A stretch of DNA of 64,000 nt from Serratia symbiotica (GCF_000821185.2 NZ_CP050855.1:2604001-2668000), one strand, 5' to 3'. Positions 1-8,574 are shown, counted from the first letter of the stretch. A program made the numbers and translations. Notes: generated from the sequence alone by a model not told the origin.

Positions 1-947
1 ATCTGTAAAAACCGGGCACATCTATCAATACTAAGTACACTCAGGTGTTCTGAGAAAAATACCAGAAGATAATCGTTAAAGCTTTTATGGCTTCGGATGC
101 CGCGAGTAAATAACTTGCTGAACGCCTTCTCGCCGGATTGGTTAATAAAATCAAACCCAGCATGTTGAAAATGTTGCCTGAACACCCTTTCTACCGATTG
201 CGTTTCCCGTAATCGACTGATGCGATTGAAGAAATGGCTAAATTCATTGATATTGGAATGGCCTAATGGCAATACCTGCAGGTCATAGGCCAACGCACGC
301 GTCAGAAAACGCAGGATATTCTCATGTTCATGAGGGGCCTGCTCTTCAGCCCATTGTTCATACAAATAAACAACCGGGCCATCATGGCGAAGAAACTCTC
401 GATACAGCATGCGCAGATTGCCAGCCGTACGTTGTGTTTTTTGCGCAAAAGCCTTTGCCACCAGGGCAATATTGATCCCAGCTTCTGCGCTACGATCGAG
501 ATCTTCTGCCTGGAGCTGCTTTTGTAATTCCTTTAGTCTTTCAAGCTGCTTTTCATTCAGCCGCCTACGCTGAATCAGCGCCGCCAATACCATTAATATA
601 TCACTGGGATCGGCAAAGAACTGCAGTAAACAGGCCCTTATTTGCCGAGGGTTCATCAGCTGCTGACTGAGTGCATCTTCAACGTGGAGAATTTTTTCGT
701 CGGCCTGACTGTCAAGGATGCGTTCTGCAAACTTCATCCACTCTTCTTGAGCATTGGCCTGCGAGCCACGGCGGCGCACATGGCTGGCGGCGAGCATAGC
801 CATGGAAGCATATTCATTGTTGTTATTGATAACACCTTGCCCTTGTGCAACTTTGTCAGAATCATCCTCTGCTTTTGCCGCTGGAGCACTTTTATCGCGT
901 TGTCCTACAATAAAGCGTGCACTGCCTCCCACGGGTATTATTGCCAT
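1..947 (-). CDS. invE: InvE/SctW type III secretion gatekeeper (3' end beyond window)
   Basis: Reverse-strand reading frame open from an ATG at 947 to the window edge (315 codons seen, C-terminus missing). Its start overlaps the last codons of invG by 10 bases, the usual invF-invG-invE order of SPI-1-type systems, which is the main support. The protein begins MAIIPVGGSARF and has a low-complexity N-terminus, then helical, charged segments such as HVRRRGSQANAQEEW and EKILHVEDALSQQ, which fit the YopN/InvE/MxiC gatekeeper family. These cytoplasmic proteins control the switch from translocator to effector export. It was recognised by position and general character rather than an invariant motif. 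No stop or frameshift is seen in the visible part. Confidence 0.8.
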   Translation of the reverse strand, partial: MAIIPVGGSARFIVGQRDKSAPAAKAEDDSDKVAQGQGVINNNNEYASMAMLAASHVRRRGSQANAQEEWMKFAERILDSQADEKILHVEDALSQQLMNPRQIRACLLQFFADPSDILMVLAALIQRRRLNEKQLERLKELQKQLQAEDLDRSAEAGINIALVAKAFAQKTQRTAGNLRMLYREFLRHDGPVVYLYEQWAEEQAPHEHENILRFLTRALAYDLQVLPLGHSNINEFSHFFNRISRLRETQSVERVFRQHFQHAGFDFINQSGEKAFSKLFTRGIRSHKSFNDYLLVFFSEHLSVLSIDRCARFLQ

Positions 948-2611
948 GGCTGGCTCACATATTTCTGTAGAAATTGAATGGTACTGTGTAACCGAATATC
1001 GTGCGTGGTTAACCGATCGCTGTCAGAGAACTGACGACCATCCCAGGCCTCGTTTTCATCCAACAAGCGAGGCTGAATCAAAAATATGCGGATCATTTTT
1101 TGTTGATTATTCGATCGAAACTTAAACAGGTTGCCTAATACGGGTATGTCACTGAGAAACGGGATGCGGCTTTCATTGATTTCAGTCTGATCGCGAGTAT
1201 ATCCACCTATCAGAAGACTGCTATTCTTTGCAATCCGCGCGACGGTGTTAATACTAGTGCGATTCACCTGCGGTAACCCCCCGACGTCAGCGGTATTGCC
1301 ACTGCTATCACGGCTCAGTCCCCCGTCTTCAATATTGACCTCCATTTCAACGCTTCTGCTGGCGGAAACACGTGGTAACACACTGATCATCGTGCCATAG
1401 GTCACCTTTTCCAGAGATGCCACCCTTTCACCTTGCAGGCGCGCGTAGAAACTGGTGTTGTTGTCAAACAGCGCCGGAACATTCTCCTGGGTCAAAATCA
1501 CCGGACGTGAGACGATCCGTGCGCTGCCGTTTTTGCTGATAGCATTGATCTGAGCAAGGAACTTGGTGCTATCTGTAAGTGTGCTGCGATTAAAGGTCAC
1601 CTTACCACCACCCGTATCCCAATTTCCGCTCTCCCAACGCACACCAAGATCATCTAATTTGACGCGTACCACGTCAATGATCCATAAGGAAAGCTCTACC
1701 TGTCGTCGGCTGTCATCCAGTGCGTTCACTAATTGGCGAACATAACGAATTTGTTCCGGGCTACCTTTCACCACCAAGCTATTACTATCGGGATAGGCAA
1801 CTAAGGAGAAGTTTTTATTGTGATCTACTGAAGCTTTGCTACCGCCTAATGATGGCGGTTTGGGAAACCCATCCTCAATAGGGTAGGCGTTCCCCTCTTT
1901 AGAATGTATTTTAAGGACATCGTCCCCCTGTGTGCCGCTATTTTTAAATAGTGCGTTGATTGACGATAACATCCCAGGGATAGTGATATTCTGACCCCGC
2001 TGATTGTAGGTACGATCTGTCACTGAAGAGTGCCTCAATGGGATAACCGCCACTTCGCCGCCGGTCAGTTCTTGCTGTTGAGTACGCTCGTCAAGATAGG
2101 AGGCTGCCGCACTAATCAGTTCCACATAGAGAGGAGGCCCCGCCACAAAAAGCAGATGACTATCCCCCTGAGAACGTACGGTGAAACGGCTGTCATAAAT
2201 CCCAGTTTTTCTTATATAATCGAGGACTTGTGAGCTATCCGCAGCTTGGGTTCTTACAATTGTGCTGCGCATTTCACTGTTGTCATAAACATAGATCCCT
2301 GCACCATCATCGTACCAAACCAGTGCTATTCGCCGCGTTAATGCTTTAAACATCATATCGGCATTCGCCAGATTAAAGTTACCTGTAACCCGCTTTTGCG
2401 CCGCAGATTTGCTAAGAATGATGGGTTTCTCCAGCCTTTCTGATAGCACGTCAAACAACTTGCCAACCATGATATTATTAGCGACAAAAGAGTCGTTGAT
2501 TTTTTCCTGTTCAACAGGAAGTGATGCTAACATTTCCGCACCGGTATTGTTAATATTCACCACCAGTGCAAGCAGAAAAAACCACATCACACTTCTGCGG
2601 TTAGCCTTCAT
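938..2611 (-). CDS. invG: InvG/SctC outer-membrane secretin of the type III system
   Basis: 557 residues, close to the 562 of Salmonella InvG. It forms the outer-membrane ring of the injectisome. An N-terminal hydrophobic segment (MWFFLLALVVNINN, residues 9-22) is the export signal. N0/N1-type periplasmic domains follow (VGKLFDVLSERLEKPIILSK; SQVLDYIRKTGIYD), then an N3-like region (NSLVVKGSPEQIRYVRQLVN, about 275-295) and the C-terminal secretin barrel with the family signatures LLIGGYTRDQ and IPFLSDIPVLGNLFKFR. Its start overlaps the invF end by 11 bases and its end overlaps invE by 10, so the three are translationally coupled. The frame looks intact. Secretins need a pilotin lipoprotein; see the YscW-like gene at 9610-10041. 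Confidence 0.93.
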   Translation of the reverse strand: MKANRRSVMWFFLLALVVNINNTGAEMLASLPVEQEKINDSFVANNIMVGKLFDVLSERLEKPIILSKSAAQKRVTGNFNLANADMMFKALTRRIALVWYDDGAGIYVYDNSEMRSTIVRTQAADSSQVLDYIRKTGIYDSRFTVRSQGDSHLLFVAGPPLYVELISAAASYLDERTQQQELTGGEVAVIPLRHSSVTDRTYNQRGQNITIPGMLSSINALFKNSGTQGDDVLKIHSKEGNAYPIEDGFPKPPSLGGSKASVDHNKNFSLVAYPDSNSLVVKGSPEQIRYVRQLVNALDDSRRQVELSLWIIDVVRVKLDDLGVRWESGNWDTGGGKVTFNRSTLTDSTKFLAQINAISKNGSARIVSRPVILTQENVPALFDNNTSFYARLQGERVASLEKVTYGTMISVLPRVSASRSVEMEVNIEDGGLSRDSSGNTADVGGLPQVNRTSINTVARIAKNSSLLIGGYTRDQTEINESRIPFLSDIPVLGNLFKFRSNNQQKMIRIFLIQPRLLDENEAWDGRQFSDSDRLTTHDIRLHSTIQFLQKYVSQPWQ

Positions 2612-3401
2612 ATAAAATTTTCTCCAAACGCCTTATTTCTGATGGTGTCAAGCCTATCTCATTTTTTAAAGTAGTAGTGAAATGTGCTGCCGAGTAATAG
2701 CCAGAATCTATACTGACATCGAGCACTGAACACTCACTCTCGATGAGTTTTAAAATGGCAGATGCCAGACGTATATCCATAAGCTTTTTCTTGGCTGTTC
2801 CTTTAAAATTTTCTCGATACAATTGCCTAAAGTAGGGAGCAGATAAGCCATAACGTTGACTCAGATGATTGATGCTTAACTTCTCTTTATCCCCAATTTG
2901 GGTAGATGAAAGTAAGAAACGCATAATTCCATAAGGTTCACACTTGCGCAATATATTGCACCAATCCGAGAAAACTGGATAACTATGCAAAATAAGATCA
3001 ACCAAAATATAATGTAGCGACGATTTCTGAATGATTTCATCAGGCAGATTAACAACATCTTGCCATACGTGCCTCGTCGTTACCTTTTTGTCTAGGTCAT
3101 ACAGTAATGATTGCCCCATAGCGGCATCAATTGTTGCCAGAATTTCTGTGAACCGCGAAAGTGGCATACATTGTATAGTCCAATATTTCTTATCCGCTAC
3201 TATCGAATTCATATCAGGGCAAATGATTATTGATGATCGATTAGTAACGATCTCTTTTCCAGAAATTGTAGAACAAGAAGACAACACATGTTTTTCGCTA
3301 GTATTTATTGCAAGAACCAGATCATGATGTAAGGATAAACACTGTATCGGATCAACGAACATAGCCGTACTACATTTTGAAGTCACCGTTGTTTTCCTCA
3401 T
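2601..3401 (-). CDS. invF: InvF-type AraC-family activator of type III secretion genes
   Basis: 266 residues, first gene of the leftward operon. The N-terminal two thirds has no clear motif. The C-terminal 100 residues hold a two-helix-turn-helix AraC/XylS domain: LSINHLSQRYGLSAPYFRQL, then SECSVLDVSIDSGYYSAAHF and the closing GLTPSEIRRLE. In Salmonella and Yersinia Ysa systems the homologue works with a SicA/SycB chaperone to switch on translocator and effector genes; that partner is not visible here. It overlaps invG by 11 bases. The start was chosen as the first ATG after the divergent intergenic region. The invF call rests on position directly before invG; as a lone gene it could only be called an AraC-type regulator. 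Confidence 0.88.
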   Translation of the reverse strand: MRKTTVTSKCSTAMFVDPIQCLSLHHDLVLAINTSEKHVLSSCSTISGKEIVTNRSSIIICPDMNSIVADKKYWTIQCMPLSRFTEILATIDAAMGQSLLYDLDKKVTTRHVWQDVVNLPDEIIQKSSLHYILVDLILHSYPVFSDWCNILRKCEPYGIMRFLLSSTQIGDKEKLSINHLSQRYGLSAPYFRQLYRENFKGTAKKKLMDIRLASAILKLIESECSVLDVSIDSGYYSAAHFTTTLKNEIGLTPSEIRRLEKILYEG

Positions 3402-3594
3402 ATTCAGTACGCTTATGCTAATTTAGACACGAAAAATAGTGCAGGATTATCTCGCCATAGGATATGGAAACATTCGGAATAATTTATACTGCTAGGAAAT
3501 ACCACCAGTAAAAATTAATAAGAAAAATTCCAATGAAAGCCGTTACCTATAAACCCATAATTCTCATTAATGTCAAACAGTTGAGACCCGCTTC
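3402..3594. promoter_or_regulatory. Divergent promoter region invF / prgH
   Basis: A 193-base AT-rich gap between the leftward invF operon and the rightward prgH operon. It must hold both promoters. A TATACT hexamer near 3486 could be a -10 box for prgH, without a convincing -35, as expected for an activator-dependent promoter. No operator could be assigned by eye. Confidence 0.5.
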
Positions 3595-4788
3595 ATGAAG
3601 GACGCCGATAAACTTATTTGCATAATGAAAGTGGCAAGTGGCAATTTGAGCGGCAGCGAATTGATGCTCAAAGTTGATGCTCACCGCATCATTACAGGCC
3701 CAGAGTATGCCTTTTGCAGTGAAACTGATGACAATGGCTTCACCACCTATTATTTACCCAGCGAACTGTGCAGATATGAATTGGCGATCATTTCAAGTAA
3801 TGCTGCCACCTCCAGGGAGTGCGGCAGTAGTGATGATAAGTTGTTTTTAGCAGTCAGTGGCGATCTTCCAAAAACAACGCTGCCCATTAACTTTCAGGAA
3901 CTGATGCTTTCCGATCATTTCCCTATAATTATCAAGCCATTAAATGGGAATTGGAATATTCCTGAATCTCCGGTCTGCCAGAGTATACACGCAAAGGGTG
4001 TCAAAGATTTGCCAATAAAGACACCTGCTTTGGCAGGGCTGAAAACCAAACTTGCCTATGTGGCAGGAATAACATTGCTGGTGTTGACCGTGGTCTGGTT
4101 AGGAATAAATTACGACAGCAACGTGCGCAAAGTTAAAACTTTGCAAAGCCTACTGCAAGGAAGCAGTTCCCCGTTGACGGTCACCACAGGTGGAAATGGC
4201 AAAAGCCTGGTGTTAGTACAAACACAGCGGGACGTCGATTGGAGTACCCAACGTTTACTACAGCAACATTATTCCGAACCCGTCGCCATAAAGAAAATCA
4301 GCACACTTGAAGCAGAGATAGAAGCCCGATTAGATAATTTACTACCCAACCTATTGAAAGTAGATCTCTCTCGGCCCGATCAGCCGATTGTTCGGCTGTT
4401 AAGAGGAAACTATTCTAATCCAGATAAAGAACTTATTCAAAAGATACTGAACCAGTCTCTTCTCAGCTATTCACATGTCATTGTAGAGGTTTATACGCCA
4501 GAGGAATTATTGCAAAGGGTTGAGCAAGGGCTGGCGGAAAGTAATGTCCCATGGCGCAGGGTAAATAAGAAGAATACTTCTATATTTATTATCAATGCCA
4601 GCATGAATGATAAACAAACTATTTCAGTTATTGATTTTGCTGAAAGATTTGCTAAAAAATGGGGGGTAAGAAGCGTTCAATTCTCAGTATCTTTGGCAAC
4701 CAACCCTCTAGTGGGGAGATCGTTTGTGCAAAACTCAAACGGTTATGTTCTACTGGATAACAATCATTGGTTATTCAATACGCTTTAG
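3595..4788 (+). CDS. prgH: PrgH/SctD inner-membrane ring protein
   Basis: 397 residues, matching the roughly 390 of the PrgH/MxiG family. It forms the outer of the two concentric inner-membrane rings of the needle complex. An N-terminal cytoplasmic domain of about 140 residues (forkhead-associated-like in the family) precedes one transmembrane helix, KLAYVAGITLLVLTVVWLGI (about 144-163), and a periplasmic C-terminal part with ring-building folds. It is the first gene of the prgHIJK-orgABC-iagB run. The start may be 3595 or the in-frame ATG at 3625; neither has a strong ribosome site. The order prgH-I-J-K supports the identity strongly. Confidence 0.9.
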   Translation: MKDADKLICIMKVASGNLSGSELMLKVDAHRIITGPEYAFCSETDDNGFTTYYLPSELCRYELAIISSNAATSRECGSSDDKLFLAVSGDLPKTTLPINFQELMLSDHFPIIIKPLNGNWNIPESPVCQSIHAKGVKDLPIKTPALAGLKTKLAYVAGITLLVLTVVWLGINYDSNVRKVKTLQSLLQGSSSPLTVTTGGNGKSLVLVQTQRDVDWSTQRLLQQHYSEPVAIKKISTLEAEIEARLDNLLPNLLKVDLSRPDQPIVRLLRGNYSNPDKELIQKILNQSLLSYSHVIVEVYTPEELLQRVEQGLAESNVPWRRVNKKNTSIFIINASMNDKQTISVIDFAERFAKKWGVRSVQFSVSLATNPLVGRSFVQNSNGYVLLDNNHWLFNTL

Positions 4789-4821
4789 TTCTAAACCATC
4801 ATCAACAGAAAAGGTAACGCT

Positions 4822-5127
4822 ATGCCCATATCAGGAATTAACTCAAACGGTAATTGGACAACATCTGAGTACGAGAAAGTTGATACTGCATCAACAAATA
4901 ATTGGGGCATGATGTACCGCAATGGGAGTTTACTCAATGCCCGTGTTGAGACATTGGCTAATGAGCTTAAAAATGCGCTTGAAGATGCTAATAATGAGAT
5001 GGATAACCCAATCGTATTGGCAAAGATTTCTGCACTCAATGGTCATTATAACAGCGCACGTCAGGCACAGAGTAACGTGATGAAATCCATCAAGGATACT
5101 TCACAAGCTATTATACGTAATATGTAA
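4822..5127 (+). CDS. prgI: PrgI/SctF needle subunit
   Basis: 101 residues, somewhat longer than the usual 80 because of an N-terminal extension. The C-terminal half has the needle-family signature: a DNPIVLAKISALNGHYNSAR helix, then QAQSNVMKSIKDTSQAII, equivalent to the RNAQSNTVKVFKDIDAAII segment of Salmonella PrgI. It polymerises into the extracellular needle and is exported without a cleaved signal. It lies 33 bases after prgH and is separated from prgJ by an ERIC element. The next hydrophobic or charged context gives no sign of damage. Confidence 0.93.
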   Translation: MPISGINSNGNWTTSEYEKVDTASTNNWGMMYRNGSLLNARVETLANELKNALEDANNEMDNPIVLAKISALNGHYNSARQAQSNVMKSIKDTSQAIIRNM

Positions 5128-5146
5128 ACCAACCATCACAGAATGT

Positions 5147-5293
5147 TATACACCCTAAATAATTCGAGTTGCAGGCTGAACCTCAGGGATGAGGTTTGTT
5201 AATCCCTAGGAACTTACACCAGTTAGTGACTGGAGTGAGCGAGGAAAGCTGAGGAAAGCTAATGGACATGCAACTTAAAGTATGACCGGTATA
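5147..5293 (+). repeat. ERIC (intergenic repeat unit) element
   Basis: 147-base imperfect palindrome. The ends are complementary: TATACACCCTAAATAATTCG at the left and GCAACTTAAAGTATGACC...TATA at the right. The centre has the ERIC hallmark AGTTAGTGACTGGAGTGAGC and the AATCCCTAGGAACTTAC block. It sits between the needle gene prgI and the rod gene prgJ, so it is transcribed inside the operon. Confidence 0.9.
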
Positions 5294-5328
5294 TATGTGC
5301 AACATTCTATGATTAACAAGGAGATATC

Positions 5329-5631
5329 ATGCCAGCATTTATTAATTTTTCTCCCATCATACATTCCGTTGTCAACAACGACGAAATAATGACAGGTGAC
5401 AACTACGGAATTGAAGATCGGGTTAGGAACCTTTTTTCAACCTATACCGCTGCTGCTACCCAGGAAAAAACCAATATCATCAACCAGCTAAAGTATGGCG
5501 ATGCGACTAACCCGGCGGTGCTATTAGAACTACAGAACCGCGTCGGCAATTACAGTCTTGCCATTAATATGGTCAGTACTTTGACTCATCGAGGTGCATC
5601 CGCTATTGATAGTGTATTAAAAGCACAGTAA
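5329..5631 (+). CDS. prgJ: PrgJ/SctI inner rod protein
   Basis: 100 residues, the family length. The C-terminal half carries the rod/needle-like motif NPAVLLELQNRVGNYSLAIN followed by MVSTLTHRGASAIDSVLKAQ, as in PrgJ/MxiI. The protein forms the adaptor between the needle and the export apparatus. A good ribosome site (AAGGAGATATC) lies just before the ATG. It follows the ERIC element and ends two bases before prgK starts. Confidence 0.92.
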   Translation: MPAFINFSPIIHSVVNNDEIMTGDNYGIEDRVRNLFSTYTAAATQEKTNIINQLKYGDATNPAVLLELQNRVGNYSLAINMVSTLTHRGASAIDSVLKAQ

Positions 5632-5633
5632 AA

Positions 5634-6395
5634 ATGAAAAATATTAAGAAAATATTTATCTTTTTTTCCCTCTTGGTACTAAGTGGCTGTGATAACAAAA
5701 TGTTGCTTAGTGCACTCAACCAACGGCAATGTAATGAAGTATTGGCTATTTTGCAGGAAAATGGCATAGAAGGAGTGCGCCAGGAAAATGGCAAGCAAGG
5801 CCAATCAATTCAGGTAGCGCGCCGCGATTTTGTCACCGCTGTCGATCTGTTGCGTCAATATAATCTGCCATCAAAAGAACCGGTGGAAATCATCCAGGCA
5901 TTCCCTGGGGATTCTCTTGTCGCTTCTCCGCAGGCGGAGCGTGCGCGCTTACTTTCGTTGATAGAACAGCGTTTGCAGCAGTCCCTACTGACCATTCCCG
6001 GCATAATCAACGCACGGGTTCATGTTAGCTACCCACTGAGTAGCGATAACCGCGTAAAACAACCTCAACAGGTTTCAAGCCTGGTGACCTACGCAGGTGA
6101 TGAATCCCCCAAACTTCTCATGAATAAAATAAAATTATTTCTGACCAACAGTTTTGCGGACACCAATTTTGATAATGTTTCCGTGGTAGTGGTTGAACGG
6201 CCACCGTTGCAGCACCATGTCACAGAAGAATCAGGTATGTCTCACATGACGACGCTGCTCATTTCTATTACTGTTACATTGCTATTGGTAGCCGTTATTG
6301 CGCTGTTCCTATTATGGCGTCAACTTCAGCAGAAGCGTTCTGAAATACCCCCCGCAGCCAGTGAAGAGAAAAATGACGATGGCATTGGTCAATAA
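5634..6395 (+). CDS. prgK: PrgK/SctJ inner-membrane ring lipoprotein
   Basis: 253 residues, equal to the family norm. A lipoprotein signal peptide (MKNIKKIFIFFSLLVLSGC, lipidated Cys19) is followed by the YscJ/FliF ring-building domains: VLAILQENGIEGVRQENG, the SPQAERARLLSLIEQRLQQS motif and IPGIINARVHVSYP. A C-terminal membrane anchor (TTLLISITVTLLLVAVIALF, about 204-223) follows, as in PrgK. It builds the inner ring that nests inside PrgH. It starts 2 bases after prgJ and overlaps orgA by 23 bases. Confidence 0.95.
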   Translation: MKNIKKIFIFFSLLVLSGCDNKMLLSALNQRQCNEVLAILQENGIEGVRQENGKQGQSIQVARRDFVTAVDLLRQYNLPSKEPVEIIQAFPGDSLVASPQAERARLLSLIEQRLQQSLLTIPGIINARVHVSYPLSSDNRVKQPQQVSSLVTYAGDESPKLLMNKIKLFLTNSFADTNFDNVSVVVVERPPLQHHVTEESGMSHMTTLLISITVTLLLVAVIALFLLWRQLQQKRSEIPPAASEEKNDDGIGQ

Positions 6396-6927
6396 GTCAA
6401 CTTTCTTCGCTCATCAGAAAATCCTGTTAGAACCGGGAAGTTACTTTCACAGAGAGCACAGTGGAATTGATTATCTTTCGCTCCCCCTTGCATTACAGCA
6501 TGCACACAATCGGCGCTTGCTGGCGCAGTATCAACTGCCACTGTCGGATGCACGAACGCCAAAGTTACCCGACGTTATGATTGAACAATGGGTGGATTTG
6601 CCCAAAATAGCTTGGATTCTAGGCGTCTATTTGCTTCCCGCTCCATTACCCTGGTGGGTTGAAAATACCCGCTATGCCACTTTGCATCAGCAGGTTGCTG
6701 GCAGAATCAAACCGATGCCAGATTGGGAAATTATATCACCACAAACGTTGTTGGCAGCAGGTGCTGCACAACTCATTGCCTGCTTAACTTCAATTAGTCC
6801 GGTTTATAGCCTACGGCTCAAATATATGTTTCGTCCGGCAATTCAGTGTTTAATGAAAACGCCAGTTGAGGTTGTTTTACCCTGGAACCTGATCGAAGGA
6901 GCTTGCCACTATGTCAAACATACCTGA
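6373..6927 (+). CDS. orgA: OrgA/SctK cytoplasmic sorting-platform protein
   Basis: About 184 residues from the ATG at 6373. The frame is open upstream to 6298, but that part overlaps prgK deeply and is unlikely to be translated. OrgA/MxiK proteins connect the inner ring to the sorting platform. Visible family-like features are the N-terminal YLSLPLALQHAHNRRLLAQY helix and the tryptophan-rich central PAPLPWWVEN. It overlaps prgK at its start and orgB at its end (17 bases), as expected for coupled genes. The identity rests mainly on order between prgK and orgB. Confidence 0.82.
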   Translation: MTMALVNKSTFFAHQKILLEPGSYFHREHSGIDYLSLPLALQHAHNRRLLAQYQLPLSDARTPKLPDVMIEQWVDLPKIAWILGVYLLPAPLPWWVENTRYATLHQQVAGRIKPMPDWEIISPQTLLAAGAAQLIACLTSISPVYSLRLKYMFRPAIQCLMKTPVEVVLPWNLIEGACHYVKHT

Positions 6928-7633
6928 ACCAGATATTATGCAAACTGCCCAAGAAAAGGTGCTAATCAAACATCAGGCGATAAAAGCGAGCCGCTACCAC
7001 AAGCAGTTGATAAACTCGGCCAAGAAACAAGTGGCAAAATATTGTCAACAGGCTCAATCCGAAGCGCAAGCGATACGACAAATGGCCTACGAGCAAGGCT
7101 ACCAGGACGGGGTGCGACAATTAATGGCCGATATGCTCCAGGGGATAGAATTAAGCCAACGCCAATATCAACAGGCGCTTGCACACAGCCAGACTCAATT
7201 ACATACGATACTGATAGAATTATTCAACGATCCCAGAATGTATGAAATCATCAGTCATCATTTTATCAATCTACAACTCGACGCGCCGCAAATAACAATG
7301 CATGTGCCAACGGGTTTAATGAATAGACTTAAGCCGATCCTCACGGAAATTCAGCACATTACCGTGCGTAGTGGGGCAGAGGATGGTATCGCTATGGAGA
7401 CGGGCGATGAAATTCTACATTTCTCACCAACCAATGCAGCACAGCGCATGTTACCTAAATTATTACCTATGCCATTACGATGCAAGATCCTTGGAGCAAG
7501 AAATGCTTGTTATCAGAAGATTGCAGAATTAGCCAACCTAACAGGAAATACAGATGACACTTCCTCTACTTCATTCCGTCCTGAAGACATTAGTAACAAT
7601 GTCAACCAATCTGCCACTAAACAACAGCAATGA
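6911..7633 (+). CDS. orgB: OrgB/SctL stator-like protein of the type III ATPase
   Basis: 240 residues, near the 226 of Salmonella OrgB. It has the expected HrpE/YscL/FliH architecture. A long charged N-terminal helical part (QLINSAKKQVAKYCQQAQSE with the AYEQGYQDGVRQ motif near residue 60) leads to a C-terminal globular domain (ITVRSGAEDGIAMETGDEI). In the family it links the ATPase InvC to the sorting platform; that ATPase gene is outside this window. The last 80 bases overlap the orgC start. Confidence 0.87.
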   Translation: MSNIPEPDIMQTAQEKVLIKHQAIKASRYHKQLINSAKKQVAKYCQQAQSEAQAIRQMAYEQGYQDGVRQLMADMLQGIELSQRQYQQALAHSQTQLHTILIELFNDPRMYEIISHHFINLQLDAPQITMHVPTGLMNRLKPILTEIQHITVRSGAEDGIAMETGDEILHFSPTNAAQRMLPKLLPMPLRCKILGARNACYQKIAELANLTGNTDDTSSTSFRPEDISNNVNQSATKQQQ

Positions 7634-8075
7634 CGTCGAGCATCGGGTTACACAAGCGTGGCAAAGCAGAACAGACTCCATAGGAGAAAATCAAAAAACA
7701 GAGGAAATTACATCTATGGGTGAAAGCGTTGATCTGTCAGAAGCAGAGAAGAAAACCATCGAAGATTTCATTGAACGCCTTCTCACCACACAAAGTAAAA
7801 GAGAAACTTACGTACTACTTAATCATAAGTTAAGCAGCCTATCTGGAGAATCACGCGAAAAATTTATTGCTGGCTTGATCCAGGAGCTTAAAAACGCAGA
7901 CTCACCGGAGGTTGAAGCACTGCTTAAAGAGAAGTTCAATCCCGCTTATTCTATGTATATAGCATCAGGAATGATGGTAGCCCAGTTAAATGAGCACTCC
8001 CTAGAAAACTTTGGCCAGGTAATCAGTGAAGATGATGATGATGATGATGATGATGATGAATCTAACGAGATCTAA
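7554..8075 (+). CDS. orgC: OrgC-like protein with poly-aspartate tail
   Basis: 173 residues from an ATG with a good ribosome site (CAGGAAATACAG); an alternative ATG lies at 7599. OrgC follows orgB in Salmonella and is a secreted protein that promotes needle polymerisation. The segment KTIEDFIERLLTTQSKRETY and the later SPEVEALLKEKFNPAYSMYI fit the compact helical OrgC type. The assignment is mostly from position and length. The C-terminus is unusual: nine consecutive Asp codons (GAT, 8031-8057) followed by ESNEI. The same repeat supplies the start codons of the next gene. It overlaps orgB by 80 bases and iagB by 44. Confidence 0.7.
   Translation: MTLPLLHSVLKTLVTMSTNLPLNNSNDVEHRVTQAWQSRTDSIGENQKTEEITSMGESVDLSEAEKKTIEDFIERLLTTQSKRETYVLLNHKLSSLSGESREKFIAGLIQELKNADSPEVEALLKEKFNPAYSMYIASGMMVAQLNEHSLENFGQVISEDDDDDDDDDESNEI
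8031..8057 (+). repeat. (GAT)9 trinucleotide repeat in overlapping orgC/iagB
   Basis: Nine perfect GAT units. In the orgC frame they encode nine Asp; one base along they give nine consecutive ATG codons (8032-8058) opening the iagB frame. Loss or gain of a unit would keep both frames. Confidence 0.95.
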
Positions 8076-8559
8076 TTATTTACATTCGATTATCGAATTT
8101 TATCTGGCGATCACTTTTACTTTCTCTTGTGCTACAGCCTGTTCGTCATGTTTATCGAACGCAGCCATGCGCTGGGATGTACCTGAAAGTATTCTTGAGG
8201 CCATTATCCTTCAAGAATCAGGTTGGGATCCTGATGTATGCAACATTAACAACAATGGCAGCCAAGACTCTGGGCTGATGCAAATAAACTCAGTGAATAT
8301 TAATTTGCTAAAATCTGCCGGGATTATCAGTGATGAACGTTTGTTGATGCAGCCTTGTACCAACATTGAGGCTGGTGCCTATTTACTCAGCCTTAAATTC
8401 AAGAAATATGGTTACACTTGGCGTGCTGTCGGGGCATATCACTCAGAAACAGCTCATCATGGGAAAAAGTATGCCGATAATATTATGAAAATAGTTCACA
8501 CAAAGAAAAATTTCTTTCGTCAGAAAGACTTGATATCGCCAGTTCCTCAGCAGGAATAA
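8032..8559 (+). CDS. iagB: IagB/SctX-type lytic transglycosylase
   Basis: About 167-176 residues depending on which of nine consecutive ATG codons is used; the last (8056, MNLTRSNY) gives the most normal signal peptide (IIEFYLAITFTFSCATAC). The mature part is a goose-lysozyme/Slt-like transglycosylase. The catalytic Glu is in AIILQESGWDPD, followed by QDSGLMQINS and the YTWRAVGAYHS motif, all as in Salmonella IagB. It clears a path through peptidoglycan for the injectisome. In Salmonella iagB lies next to hilA; here it ends the prg-org operon. It overlaps orgC by 44 bases. Confidence 0.9.
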   Translation: MMMMMMMMMNLTRSNYLHSIIEFYLAITFTFSCATACSSCLSNAAMRWDVPESILEAIILQESGWDPDVCNINNNGSQDSGLMQINSVNINLLKSAGIISDERLLMQPCTNIEAGAYLLSLKFKKYGYTWRAVGAYHSETAHHGKKYADNIMKIVHTKKNFFRQKDLISPVPQQE

Positions 8560-8574
8560 CCTCCACAAATAAAA

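Noticed and set aside
266..1125. Several rightward open frames over the first kilobase
   Set aside because: They are antisense to the continuous invE frame, have no family features, and overlap each other.
8031..8057. GAT run as a CRISPR or sequencing artefact
   Set aside because: Single-unit trinucleotide run inside overlapping genes; no spacers and both frames stay open.
1..8559. Ysc/SPI-2-type secretion system
   Set aside because: Gene order prgHIJK-orgABC with invF-invG-invE and the PrgI/PrgK sequences are SPI-1-type.
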